From NCBI GenBank assembly GCA_001683735.1, contig LUGG01000022.1:248001-312000 (forward strand): DNA of 64,000 nucleotides. The letters are read 5' to 3'. Source of the stretch: Grifola frondosa. Taxonomy: Eukaryota; Basidiomycota; Agaricomycetes; Polyporales; Grifolaceae. This document shows positions 1 to 12,500 of the stretch, piece after piece. Under the pieces are notes generated by a model. That model worked only from the letters and a program-made list of their open reading frames with translations, had not been told where the DNA came from and ran no database searches. The position numbers and the translations under genes are program-made. How positions within the stretch are numbered: the stretch's first letter is position 1; each line of letters begins with the position of its first letter.

Positions 1-1192
<1,192 letters not shown>

Positions 1193-1765
1193 GCGGCTTT
1201 AAGTATCCATAGAACGAGCTTTGATATCTACGTGGCTCCTGGGTCTCCACTTGTTTCGAGCGGTTTGTTGTGTTTGTATGGCTGAACCGGCGGGGGATTG
1301 TATGTATTGAATGTCCGGTGTACATTGTATTTTTGCAGAAATTGAATGTGTTCGTGTGTTACTTAATCAGGCCAGAGCGCAAATGATGAAATGTCGCCCG
1401 TCGCTTCTCAGAATCTTCAGTCGAATCTTCAAACAGGAACCTGTTTCTAGCCCAGATAAGCTACCGCTCACATCGCTAACTTGACTCACTGGTCTTGGAA
1501 TGCTGCTCTGCGTATAATTCATGCAGAGACACTGCATAACAATTTCTATCTGGCTCGAATAGATTCTATGTGATGTATTAGTACCACGGAAATGCATAAT
1601 AGATTCCTCTATACCATACTCGGCAGGATTATGATGAAGGACTGGTTGGACATGATGTGAGGCAATCTAGCGCCACAAATCTATATCACACCCTTCCAGG
1701 GATCACATAGACGCCCATGTGATAGGCCTCTTTTTCACAGATTGCACTTGAAGTGCAATGATCAC
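1193..1765. other. intergenic spacer
   Basis: Contains the peroxidase 3' flank and the F-box promoter. A short minus-strand open frame at 1367-1597 has no recognisable motif and no gene support. Nothing else seen. Confidence 0.6.
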
Positions 1766-2992
1766 ATGGGTCCTTCATCAATCCCGCCTGAACTATGCGA
1801 TCGTATCATAGACTACCTTCACGATGACCGTAAGGCTCTTTCAGCGTGCAGCCTCACATGTCGCTCCTGGCTCCCAACCGCCCGTTACCACCACTTTGGG
1901 CATACATCGCTCAGGCTTCTGCGGTACAGATTCCAGTCTTTTTGGAGATATTGGATGCATCACCGGGGTGAGGCTTGCCATATGGTCTTTAGAGATTGTC
2001 GCATATCCCCATCCCAATTCCGTGGATCACAGTCGGTTTCGGTTCGACTTTCTGGAGAAGCTGCCTGGAGTGACGGTGCTGCGATTGGTGAATTCCAGGA
2101 TCGATGAGCAGGTTCGTGTCACATTGGCACGGCATATAGGCGGGACGGTGAAGCGGTTGGACTTGTCGCTCTTTGGATACGAGGATGTTCGCGACGCTAT
2201 CGCGCTCATAGCGTCTTTTCCCTTTCTCGAGGAACTTGCGGTGGATTGGTTGACACCTTCAACCTATCATGCCCATGATATCCATTTTCCGCAGGCTTCT
2301 CCCCATCTACGCCTTCGCACACTCGGCATAGGATATCAGCTGCGATCTATTTGTCCAATAGTCAAATGGCTGGTCTGCGACCCAGCGCAGAGCAGAATAA
2401 AGTCGCTCCAAGCCGAAGTTAGAGATAAACAAGATGCGCATGTACTGCATAGCTTCCTCGCAGAGTCCTTCGGTGCTGTGTTGGAACATCTTGAGCTACA
2501 TGCGATGCCTTTCGGCAATCTAGACAGTACGTGTCATCATAGACGTATATGTGCTCAGTATTCTAACATCATTGGCCAGGTACTTTCGGTGCTTCCGAAT
2601 TCAGCCTGGTGGAATGTACCGCACTGCGCTCGTTTGTACTCCGAATTAGCATCGAAGAGATGTGCACCCAGGATAACCTATCTCTGCTATGGGCACGGGC
2701 GCTTCTCGCCCAGCTGTCCTCGCCACACATCGAGACGCTCGTGCTCTCCCTTCGTGTCGACAACATGCAGAACGTGCAAGCGTCGGAGTGCATGACGCGC
2801 GAACTCTCCACTGCCTCGTTCAATGACCTCCGCGCCCTTGATTGGGAGGGGATCGAGCAGACCCTCGCGGACAGCCGATTTGATAGTCTGAAGAAGTTCG
2901 TGCTGGAAGGGTGTGGGGAATCAACCTTGTTGTTGTCGTACATCGAGGAAAGGTGTCCCGGTCTACACGCGCGCGGGTGCTGGCTCTTGTAA
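1766..2992 (+). CDS. F-box protein with a frame break
   Basis: Probable substrate-recognition subunit of an SCF ubiquitin ligase. The N-terminus has a typical Agaricomycete F-box: IPPELCDRIIDYLHDD, then ALSACSLTCRSWLPTARYH. The rest is leucine-rich-repeat-like (LPGVTVLRLVNSRID, LRTLGIGYQ, LEHLELHAMPFG), as in many F-box proteins of this class. The first ATG that fits is at 1766. A good intron lies at 2527-2579. After about 1920 the F-box frame must change to the frame that carries the repeats. Either an intron (for example 1924-2032) or a one-base indel does this, and I cannot decide. The target is unknown. F-box families are large and fast-evolving in mushrooms, so orthology should not be assumed. 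Confidence 0.75.
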
Positions 2993-3585
2993 CCATCCCT
3001 CCGTGATTCATGCATCAAAGGCGGAGGCGGGGATCATTGTATTGCATGTGATCTCGCTCATACTAGATTATTGTCATAGATTGTTGTCGTAGATTGTTTC
3101 ATAGAATTGATGTCACCCATGAGACTATGCATCAGGCCTCCTTTTTGAGAATGGACCCGCTGTGCAATAGATTTTCGTTTTTAGCACGCACACCGACACT
3201 TATGAGCTGGTTCAGCTCGAGGTCAAGCGACTGGGACGTTGCCACCACCTAAACCAACTCAGCTCAAGTTCAGCTTGAATCGGAATTAATTTTGACGAAG
3301 GCTGAAATAAACCCTAATCTGGAGTCGGGATCGGGCGCAGCACAACGCGTGAATCTCACGGAGGAAGCAGCGCTGTTGACTGCGCTGTTGACTCCACGCC
3401 GTTCATTGCAGGTACTCGTTTGCCCATACGTACTTGCTCGACGTTTAATTTACGTCTATCTCGTCGACTTCTTATACGTATCTGGGTGGACAGCAGCTGA
3501 GCTTGCAGTGATATATTCTTTGCGATACCATCTTGTATCAGACTACATAAAACTCGGGCAGGTCCCTCTGGCATTCCGCAGCATC
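2993..3585. other. intergenic spacer
   Basis: An open frame continues upstream of the PL14 start from 3292, but the encoded residues precede the signal peptide and look non-coding. I treat this as 3' flank plus promoter. Confidence 0.55.
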
Positions 3586-4938
3586 ATGCTCCCTCTCGCG
3601 CTAATCCTATGCACTGTCCTCTTTTCCATGACTCCCGTCTTTTCCCAGTTCGCTGACCCTACCGCCGTCGCCTCCCAATTCTCACTTACCACCAGCACCT
3701 CCATTCCCTTCCCCACGGCCACCCTCTCCAATGCTGACGCCCAGTCCTTTATTGTCTCTGGCTGGTCACTTAGCAAGGGTCGTATCCAGAATGGCGCAGA
3801 AAATATCGCCTTTGTAGACGATCCTTTCCCCAACGCGCCTGCACCCAGTTCGACCAGCAACACCTCTGGGCCCGTTCTCCAGGTCCAGTACCCCGCCGGT
3901 GGCTTCGGCAGCAACACCAGCGGACTGCAGCTCTATTCCCTGTGGAACACCTCCGACGGTTCTGCGTTCCAGTCCATGATGCTCACCTACGAGGTCGCTT
4001 TTGACGCGAACTTTACTTTCGTGAAAGGTGGAAAGCTCCCTGGAGTGCGCGGTGGCCCAGATCCCGATGGATGCTCTGGTGGCGTTGCGGCTAATGGCTC
4101 CAACTGCTTCAGCACACGGCTCATGTGGCGAAAGGAGGCTGCAGGCGAAGGTATGTTTTCGCGCTTTGCGGCGCGATTCAAGATCGGCTAATATCTCGTC
4201 ATGTCTCGCGTGCCCCAGTCTATGCGTATATGCTCACGCCAAACAACATTTGTTCAAACTCTGATTTCATATGCAACTCGGACGGTTTTGGCACAAGTAT
4301 CGACCGCGGTTCGTTCAGCTTCGTCAACGCTCAGTGCGTGTTTTGGCCTATTCGTTTCGTTGTTTGTCTTATTGAACTGTGATTAATGTGCGGACAGGTG
4401 GAATCGTGTGACCGTCGTGGTACGCATGAACACAGCCAGTACCGTAAATGGCATGGTGTCGCTTTAGTGCGTATCTATCCGTTTTCTCTAGAAATAACAT
4501 GCTCAAATGAAGGTTACAGCTACAACAACGTCAAGGCTCTAGAACAAGATGCCTTGTACTACCGTAGCAGTTCCGGCGTGAACATCAATGGGCTATACCT
4601 CTCGTGCGTCCTCTTTCTTTGTTCGCATGCCTCACTGTCCATTGTCTGATACAAGCTACTCAGAACATTCTTCGGAGGTTTGTTTTCTCTTTTCGAATAT
4701 CCTCCCGCCCAATTCTAAACATCGTGTGACGTACAGGCAGCGACTCCTCTTGGGCGCCGAACTCGACCGTGCACAGCTACTTCCGGAACTTCGAGCTCTG
4801 GGGCAGCTCCTCCCATCGAACCTCACTGGCGCGCAAGTCAGCGCTGCCGCCCTTTCGCTGCCGCCGCCATCGACGACGGTGCGGCTGGCGGCGGTAGCAG
4901 TGGCGCTGGGCGTCGGGCTGCTCGGAGTATTGTTGTAG
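3586..4938 (+). CDS. secreted polysaccharide lyase family 14-like protein
   Basis: Likely an extracellular polyuronate lyase (glucuronan/alginate-type beta-elimination) acting on cell-wall or environmental polysaccharide. The start at 3586 is followed by a hydrophobic signal peptide (MLPLALILCTVLFS). The PL14-like core follows: LQVQYPAGGFGS, MLTYEVAFDANF, KGGKLPGVRGG, CFSTRLMWRKEAAGE, then VYAYMLTP, SIDRGSFSFVNAQWN, VTVVVRMN, and DSSWAPNSTVHSYF. Introns start after 4150, after 4334, at 4467-4519, after 4603 and after 4680. After ELWGSSS the core frame runs into an unrelated Arg-rich tail with a stop at 4895-4897. The next frame gives a Ser/Pro stretch and a hydrophobic C-terminus (AVAVALGVGLLGVLL), typical of a GPI-anchor signal, with a stop at 4936-4938. 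A lost C near 4815 would join them. The PL14 assignment is firm; the C-terminus is uncertain. Confidence 0.82.
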
Positions 4939-5346
4939 ACGGCTGGGCATTATACCCGGATGTAAGACTATTAGAAAATGGTGGTGAGATGGACAGATCT
5001 TGGACGAACGGGTGGTTTGCACTCGGTGCTGCTGGTTTTTCGGACACGCACATTGTAACATGCACACATATTATGGACTGTAACCTTCCTTTTTTCCGAC
5101 AGCATGTTATCTACTTTTTGTCTCGCTTTCTACATTACGATCACATTCCGAATCGATGCATGTATATGTCTGGGAGTCTTTCGCGCTGTTGCAAGCTCAA
5201 GGTGTTCAAATTTGCCAAATATGGGTAGTTTCCATGCACAGCTGAAAGATAGTTTTGTTTTGGATAACTTTATTGAGTAATCCGATTACTGAATTAGTAA
5301 ATAACTTCAACTGCATTCTCCGTCTCGACATCGACGGTCTCCTGCT
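4939..5346. other. intergenic spacer
   Basis: AT-rich 3' flank of the lyase gene and promoter side of the SCY1 gene. No gene seen. Confidence 0.6.
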
Positions 5347-8300
5347 ATGGATTATCTCAGAAATCTGGGATCTGCTGCTGTGTCATCTCGGTGCAGAAAT
5401 CTGGATTAAACCTCCCGTTCTCTCTGGGCCGAAGGTAGTCTCGTTCGAGAACAAGACAATATGGACACTCTACGATGCCACAAAGCGGGTGCGAGTTATA
5501 CCTGGAAACGCGTTTATGCCAGCTCCTTACCATTCTGCAATTCTAGGACGACGGGACACCTGTATCTGTGTTCGAATTTGACGCCAACACGCCTGCAAAG
5601 AAGAACCTGTTCCCTCTAGCGAAGAACGCGCTCCGCAAGCTGCGTACCGTGCGCCACCCGGAGGTGCTCAAGTTCATGGACGCCGTGGAGTCGGACAGCA
5701 CGATCTACATCATGACGGAGCGCGTGCGGCCGCTCGGCTCTGCGGTGCAAGATTGGTCCTCCAAGGGCGTGCAAGAGAGGAGAGGACTGGCTTTTGGGGT
5801 CTGCACAGAGTTTCGGTTCGCCCTTGCCGGCCTCTACGTTGCGGGCTTGCGTGTAACTGACGTGCAGGTAGCGCTGTCATTCCTGAACGACTCGGCCGGG
5901 TCCACGCATGGTAATGTCCGCGTCGACTCTGTGTTCATATCTTCTTCGGGCGAGTGGAAGCTCGGGGATTTGATGTGCTGAGCAGTCCGAAGGACGACGC
6001 GGCTGTCTATATGTACGTAGCACGTATAGTCACGCGTGCGGGCAATAAATTTATTTCCCCGTAGAACATGGGAGGCTTGGTCCCCGACTCGTCAACATAT
6101 GCGTCGCCGGAAGTTAAGAAGAACGGCTGGTCTTCGCTGAAAGAGTGATCGTGGACTTGTTCGTTCGCCTCCTGCTTGCACTGACGTGTTTTTCCAGACT
6201 CAACCCCGCGGCAGCCGACGCATACGCCCTGGGCCTGCTCATCCACTTCGTGTTCAACCCCTCCGTGCCGCTGCCCGCGACCGCCCATCCACCCCACCCT
6301 CCCCCGACGGCGTCCTCGCGCGGGTCGATACCCGCCTCCATCTTTCCAACGTATAAGCGGCTGTTGAACCCAAATCCCAAGGCGCGGCTCACCCCCGCGC
6401 ATTTCCTCGATCTCGGCATGGCGGAAACGGCGGGGGACGGCTCTGGATTCTTCGCGAGCAATCGTTTGGTGAAGGTCTCCGCGGGGTTGGACAACTTCAA
6501 CCTAGCCAGCGAAGCGGAGAAAGCGCTGTTGTTGCGGTCGGGAAACTGTTGTTGGCTCGAGGGATACGGAGAGCTGATATTCTGATATTTCTAGGACGCT
6601 GAAGGAATCTGCCTCGTCGTTCCCCACCGAGTTCGCATCTTACCGCATCCTGCCATCCCTTATATCGGCACTGGAATTTGGTGGGGCGTCGGCGGCGGCG
6701 ATTTTACCTCTTGTGCTGCAGTTTGGCAAGGGTATCGCCCCGGCAGACTACGCTTCCGTGATTCTTGTTCACCTTGTGAAACTATATACAAGCCCCGATC
6801 GTGGGACGCGTATGGCATTGCTTGATCACCTTTCAGAATATGCAGACAAGCTGGACAAGAAGATGGTTGTCGACAAGATCTGGCCCAATCTGGTAGGATC
6901 TGTTTTCTTGAATTTAGTTGCGACGGTTGTATTTATGTTTTGGCAGCAAACTGGATTCACGGATACGGTGGCTATCATTCGCGAAGCTACCGTAAAATCG
7001 ATTATACTCTTGTCGGACAAGGTAATGCTCAGTCATGTTTCTCTGAACTCTGTGCGTTGTTAATGTACATGTACGGGACAGTTCAACGAACGGATAATGA
7101 ACAACGACCTTCTGCGACACCTGGCGAAGATGCAAGCCGACCCCGAGCCGTCCATCCGTACCAACACTTGCATCCTCATTGGCCGACTAGGACCATCACT
7201 GGGTTACAACACGAAGCGCAAAGTACTCGTGCCCGCGTTCGCCCGCGCGCTGAAGGACCCGTTCGTTCATGCGCGCGTCGCCGGGTTAATGGCATTGATG
7301 GCCACTGTGGAGTGCTTCGACATTGAGGACCTAGCGAGCAAGGTCATTCCTAACATGGCGTTCACGATGGTGGACCAGGAGAAGTGCGTCGAGGTCGTGC
7401 TTGGTGTGTGTATACGCTGATATTGACGTGCTGCGATTGTTTTACAGGCTGGTGCGTGATCAGGCATTCAAGGCGATGGAGCTCTTCGTGAAGAAGCTCG
7501 AGGAGCATGCTGCCGCCATGGTGAGCCCAATACTTCCTACTCGATGAGATGTATATGAAACGATAATAATTCGATGGCAGCCCGAGACTGCGATCGTCGA
7601 AAATGACGTTCTGTCCATTGGCGCATTCCCCCCAGCCGCTCCCGGACCCAATACACTGGTGAACAGTGCAGCAGGCGCAGCAGGTGCGCTCGCCGGTTGG
7701 GCGATCTCCTCATTAGGCAAAAAGGTATGTTCCGGCCATTGCTATTGACCATTGCCCTAAACAAAATCGGCATTCATGCAGCTCGCAGCGGCAGACCTGC
7801 AAAGTACTATGGGCTCAGCTGTCGGATCAGCCGTCGACCGCTCGACTTCTGCTCCTCTTCCACTAGGGACGTCGGGCATGTCCAACGGCAGTGGCTCAGG
7901 CCTCGCTGGAGCTCTGCCGACGCCGAAGCTTGAAACGAGACTTTCCTCGGGGGGCGCGACCCGTTCCCTAGCCTCGACCTCGTCGGCAAAGGCGATGCAT
8001 CTAGGTGCGAGCAAGGCGTCGACGAGCCTGAATGTCCCTCCCGAATGGGCGGAAGAGGCTGCGGCGGAGCTGGAAGCATCTCAGAGTAATCCGTGGGGGA
8101 ATGACGATCTGATGGACGTCAATGCCGATCAAGATGACTGGAGTACGTGAGGTTCTCCGTATCTCGATGGTTTAAGCTAATGCTGTGCCTTCAAAAGGCG
8201 CCTTTGAGAGCGCCGCCGTGACCGATACGCAGAATGTGGGTTTGGGATTGGGTGATGTCCATCGGCGAAATGGAAGCTTCGCTGCGCAGGAACTTAGTAT

Positions 8301-8767
8301 GTGCATTAAACAACTCGTTGCGCTTGAGTCATATGTTCATCCTAACTTTTTGTAGATGACCCATGGGCTGACTTGACTACTTCGACGAAGAACACCCGAT
8401 CATCTGGCGAGTGGGGGATAAGTCCTCGATCGTCTCTATCTGTACCACCCGCCCGAGCGGCGACGAGCCCCCATATCGTCAACGCTGCACAGTTATCATT
8501 ATCACCGAGACTCGTGCCCGCGCGCTCGCCTACGCCTTCAGATAGCGGAAGGACAGACCATAATGTAGGGACACCATCAACGCTGCACAGCACGGTGGGC
8601 ATGAGCAAGGAAGAGAAGGCAGCGGAGATGGCGCGCCGAAAGGAGGAGAGGAAACAGGTATGCCATCCCCGCACCGTCACTTTTCGCCGTTACTGAAGGC
8701 ATGTTTTTTGCAGCGCATTGCAGCTCTCAAGGAGCATAAAAAGCAAGCGGGAGGGCCAAAACCATGA
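5347..8767 (+). CDS. SCY1: SCY1-family pseudokinase with HEAT repeats (Cex1/SCYL1-like); N-terminal frames interrupted
   Basis: Scaffold of the SCY1/Cex1/SCYL1 family, known for roles in tRNA export and COPI/Golgi traffic. Start MDYLRNLGSAAVSS at 5347. The kinase-like domain includes TIWTLYDATKR, VFEFDANTPAKKNLFPLAKNA and HPEVLKFMDAVESD. It lacks the usual catalytic motifs, as in the family. HEAT-type repeats follow (FASYRILPSLISALEFGGAS, YADKLDKKMVVDKIWPNL, PEPSIRTNTCILIGRLGPSLG, FARALKDPFVHARVAG). The Ser/Pro-rich tail ends in a basic coiled segment (MSKEEKAAEMARRKEERKQ). From about 6137 to the stop at 8765 all exons join without correction. Between 5347 and 6015 the expected family sequence needs about six single-base corrections (near 5390, 5428, 5785, 5800, 5968 and 6010). 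Most likely these are assembly errors; a decayed kinase domain is the alternative. Confidence 0.9.
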
Positions 8768-8861
8768 GCACGTTATATTGATACAACTTTGGTAGAACTT
8801 GAAGATACCCATACGATACATTGGATTATTTTTGGTATTTGTTATCATGTCTTTGATTCTG

Positions 8862-9324
8862 CTACGCGTAGTTCTTCAACTGGTATACGGACCAGTCGTT
8901 CCCCAGATGCGGGAGGTGCGTTTCTTGATCATCACTAGGCTGCTCGCGTGCGGAGACTGCAAGAACAGTTAGATCGAATAAATAATAAAGAATCGCCCAG
9001 AAGGAGAACATACGGAATAAGCTTAGGACTCTAAACATGCTAGGCCATTGCTGTAGGACCTGCCCGTGAACTAATTGGAAATGTCAACAACGTCAACAGC
9101 GCGTCGGTGTGACCCGTTGCAATGCTCACCAACGCCTGCATCCGCCATGACATCGAAATCATCACCCAAGTTCTCTATCCGCCTAGCGAACTGCGTGCTG
9201 GCTCTTTCCAAGGCTGCCACGGCTTCGAACTCTTTCTTCTTCTCCAGCAACTTAGCAGCAGCGGCCGCTTGGTCGCGGAACTGTGCAATTGAGACTGGCG
9301 CGACGGAGCAACGGACTGGCGCAT
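8862..9324 (-). CDS. DAD2: DASH/DAM1 complex subunit Dad2
   Basis: Small outer-kinetochore protein of the DASH ring that couples chromosomes to spindle microtubules. Diagnostic segment: LLEKKKEFEAVAALERAS, then FARRIENLGDDFDVMADAG, followed after an intron (acceptor CAATTAG) by VVHGQVLQQWPSMFRVLSLF. A GTATGT...TTGCAG intron separates this from a short acidic tail (SAREQPSDDQETHLPHLG) ending at 8862. The start ATG at 9322-9324 gives MRQSVAPSRQSQ. From there the frame must shift by one base near 9252 (CAATT, probably CAAATT) to enter IAQFRDQAAAAAKLL. No upstream ATG exists in the core frame. Divergent from the gene starting at 9545. Confidence 0.88.
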
Positions 9325-9544
9325 CTGGTCGCGTTACACGCTTCGAACTTAGGCTCTAGAGATTTTCAAGTTCCAAAAAAGCTGTAGTTGAATGCAATGG
9401 TGGAGGAAACTGGGGTAACAGGTCCGTGCGCCACAATAATATGATGGGGATCAAGCGCTTGTGGCAGGCCACGCGACTTCAATTGTTCGTCGTTGTTCAA
9501 CACGACGCGCTGTGGCCTGTGGCCATCGGGTAGCGCGACGCGAC
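9325..9544. promoter_or_regulatory. shared divergent promoter between DAD2 and the tail-anchored protein gene
   Basis: Only 220 bp separate the two start codons, so both genes must use this stretch for transcription start. I see no TATA box. A bidirectional promoter is inferred from spacing alone. Confidence 0.6.
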
Positions 9545-12500
9545 ATGGAGGCCACATCTCCTCTTCCAATTCCCCGTCTTAGGCTCACACGCCATTTGCC
9601 ACAACCGATCTCCGACGACTACCTCGCTCCTCCTTCTCCAAACTCTCGCTCCCAAAACGACGAGGACGAGGACACCGACACTACTCCGCGCTTGTCTACC
9701 TCTGCGATGCCCGATGCCATGTCTCCACGCGCTACCTCTACCTCAAATCCTCCGGCGGAGACTCCTGCTGCTCGCCTCGGGCTGTGCTCGCTCGCATTCC
9801 GAATAACTCTGTAACTCCCAAAGCTTCTACCTCTCGGATCCCTGTTCGATCCCCCTCTGAGCCGGATTCTGACTTTGATCCTCCGCACTCGACATTAGCT
9901 ACCCCTAGTTTTGCCCGTGAGAGCCTGAGGGAGCTTTTCTCTCGCGCGCTGCGGGATAGCACGCCACGTAAGAACCGCCCGAGAAGGAATAGCATTGATA
10001 CGAGCGAGGTTGATGCAACTCCGAGGGTTGAACAGGTGAGAGAGAAGATCAAGAGCAAGCGGCGGAGCATGAGTGACGAGGAGGCAGAAAAGTCCAGTGC
10101 GTGTATTGTTAATTGATCCGTGATGCTGATCACTTAACGCATCTCCTAGAAGCCGTGGATGATTCGGAGCCTTCGTTTCCTACTCCCTCAGCAGCTTCAA
10201 CGTACAATGCACTGCGACAGCGGTTGGATAGATCGTCTTCCGTTCTGCCGAGCCTTGCTCCTGAACGTACGTCCCCATTCATTTCACCAGAATTTTCGTC
10301 TCTTTCACGGATACTATACGTCTTTCACCAATCCGATGGATTTGAATTCTCTATCCACGCATATTGTGTGATATCATGCGCCTCTCTTCAAGGCTAGATT
10401 AACGGACATCCGTGAATGTTTCCCCTGGATTGGTTGAAAACGTATAGCATTCTGAAACGCATGGATGCTCATTTTGAGCGTAGTTTATAATGTCATGAGG
10501 CTCCCAGAGGATAACAGAGATGGTCATTTGACATATTCTGTTGAAATCATCGAAGCTGTCCTACACCTCCGCCTTGAAATACATCTCGGGCTTCACTAAA
10601 TTTTGAAGTGTGGTTTAGTGTCCACTTTATCTGCCATAATCGCATGCCTTCTTCATCATCGGAAGATTTACATGCAGTGGTTCCCAATCATTCAGAGTCG
10701 ATTCTTGGTTAACTGCATTGACCTGGATTTGCTACATGCTGCTATCATTCATCCTTGGTTGTTTATCTGATGCTTTATCGATAATGAGATGGAATTATCT
10801 GTGGTTATGCCTTAGGCTACGCGAATGCTGACTTTCAAGATTTAGGCATGATGACGGACATGTCTATGCCTCCTGCCGATTCTGGTGAAGAGACTCCAGC
10901 CTCTCCGCCGCAGGGAGTGGTCATGTCAGATGCAAACCCGTCTCATACTTCTGCCACCTCAATGCGGTCACTGCAAATGTCTACTCAACTGCAGATGCAG
11001 TCCAGTACGTGGAGCCCCATTGAGCGGTGGCGGCAGGAGACTCACGGTCTCGCAGATCTGCTTGAGCAAGATTCGGAGATGCAGAAGGCACTCGGAGGGA
11101 TGGACAGTAGTTTTGAGAGCGATCACGCACCGCATCCGCGTCCAGGTGAGCATATCCTTGATTACAGAGATAATGGTTCTCATGACCAGCACAGTGGCAT
11201 TCCCGTCAATATCTACGAAGACGCATACTTCGCCGGCACGCGAACTCTCATGGGATTCACACCATCGATCGCACTCCATACACAAGCTGCCGATCGCACA
11301 ACGTCCTAGTGATGACCTATGTATGTACCTATATATTAGACACCTTACTAGTGCTGATTCTTCGATGTAGCATCCAGAGCAAGCTCATCCCACTCCGAAG
11401 GTATGTATTATGGCGATTCTGATTCGCGCGTAGTATTCGATGGCATTGTAGATAAGGACCTGCATGACCGGGAGCGTGGTTGGAATCAACCGGGACCGAA
11501 GTCTCCGAGCCATTCGTTTAGCTCGTCATCTCACATAGGTCTCGGAAAGCCCAGCGGTCTTACACTAACGAGAAGGAGTAGCGGGGCTTCGTCGCACAGT
11601 TTCGAAGACGGTCGGTCGTCTCAGGCGAGCTCGCTGACATCGCGATCTGAGAGTGCGTATACGTCTAACTCATAGGCCATATTAGCTCTCACTCAGAGTC
11701 CCTGGTAGTCCGTGATCGTATGAGGGAGCTCGAAGAGGAGCGCAACAAGGAGCGCGAACGGGAGTGGAACAGAAACCACACGCTCTTCCGCTCCGCATCG
11801 AATCTGAGCATGGAGTCTCAGCAAGAGCGCAGACGGACAAATAGCCAACCCACGCGGTCTGACTCTGCTGATTTATACTCAACGCCCGGCCGACTCGAGG
11901 GCATATCTATGTACCGGCATTCATCTTCGGGCTCGATGTCTAGTTCAGGCAGGGCCAGCTCGGCCATGTCGAGTCGCAGCATGGAGCGAGAGCGCGACAT
12001 GATTATGGAGGATGAGCAGATACACAAGCGAGAGCGGGATTGGAGTGCCCCCCGTGCGAGGTGGCAAGATGAAAGACGAACGGTATCCCCGTTGCCTTGT
12101 TCGTCTGCAGGTTCCCCATCACATACCCACAGAGCCAGTCTAAAAGCTGACTCCCCTCGCAGCAGTCCCAAAGGTCTGCCCGACAGAAGTAAGTCCCCGT
12201 CGGGTTTTGGTGAGACAGTCAATGGCTGGGGCTCTAGAGACAAGGCGGCGCTGCGACCCATGTCTCCTCTGACGCGTTCAGCTGTCGAGACCGAATCGGC
12301 GGGGGCTCATCCACGTCCGCGATCTCCTCTTCCACCACAAACCAATAGTGATACGGGGCCAGTGGACTATCGCTCGCGTTTTGGCTGGCATTTCCCCCAG
12401 CATCGCACGCCGCTCCCGCCATTGGAGCTTGAGCAGGACACTCCAGAGAAGAGAGCAACTCCCCCGCCACGTCCCCCAAGCAGGACATCAGGGATGATAC

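Noticed and set aside
3292..3585. Upstream extension of the lyase frame
   Set aside because: Begins with a non-ATG codon and precedes a clear signal peptide at 3586.
9145..9175. Second apparent frameshift in DAD2
   Set aside because: Using the acceptor CAATTAG instead of GGGCAG gives VVHGQVLQQW in frame.
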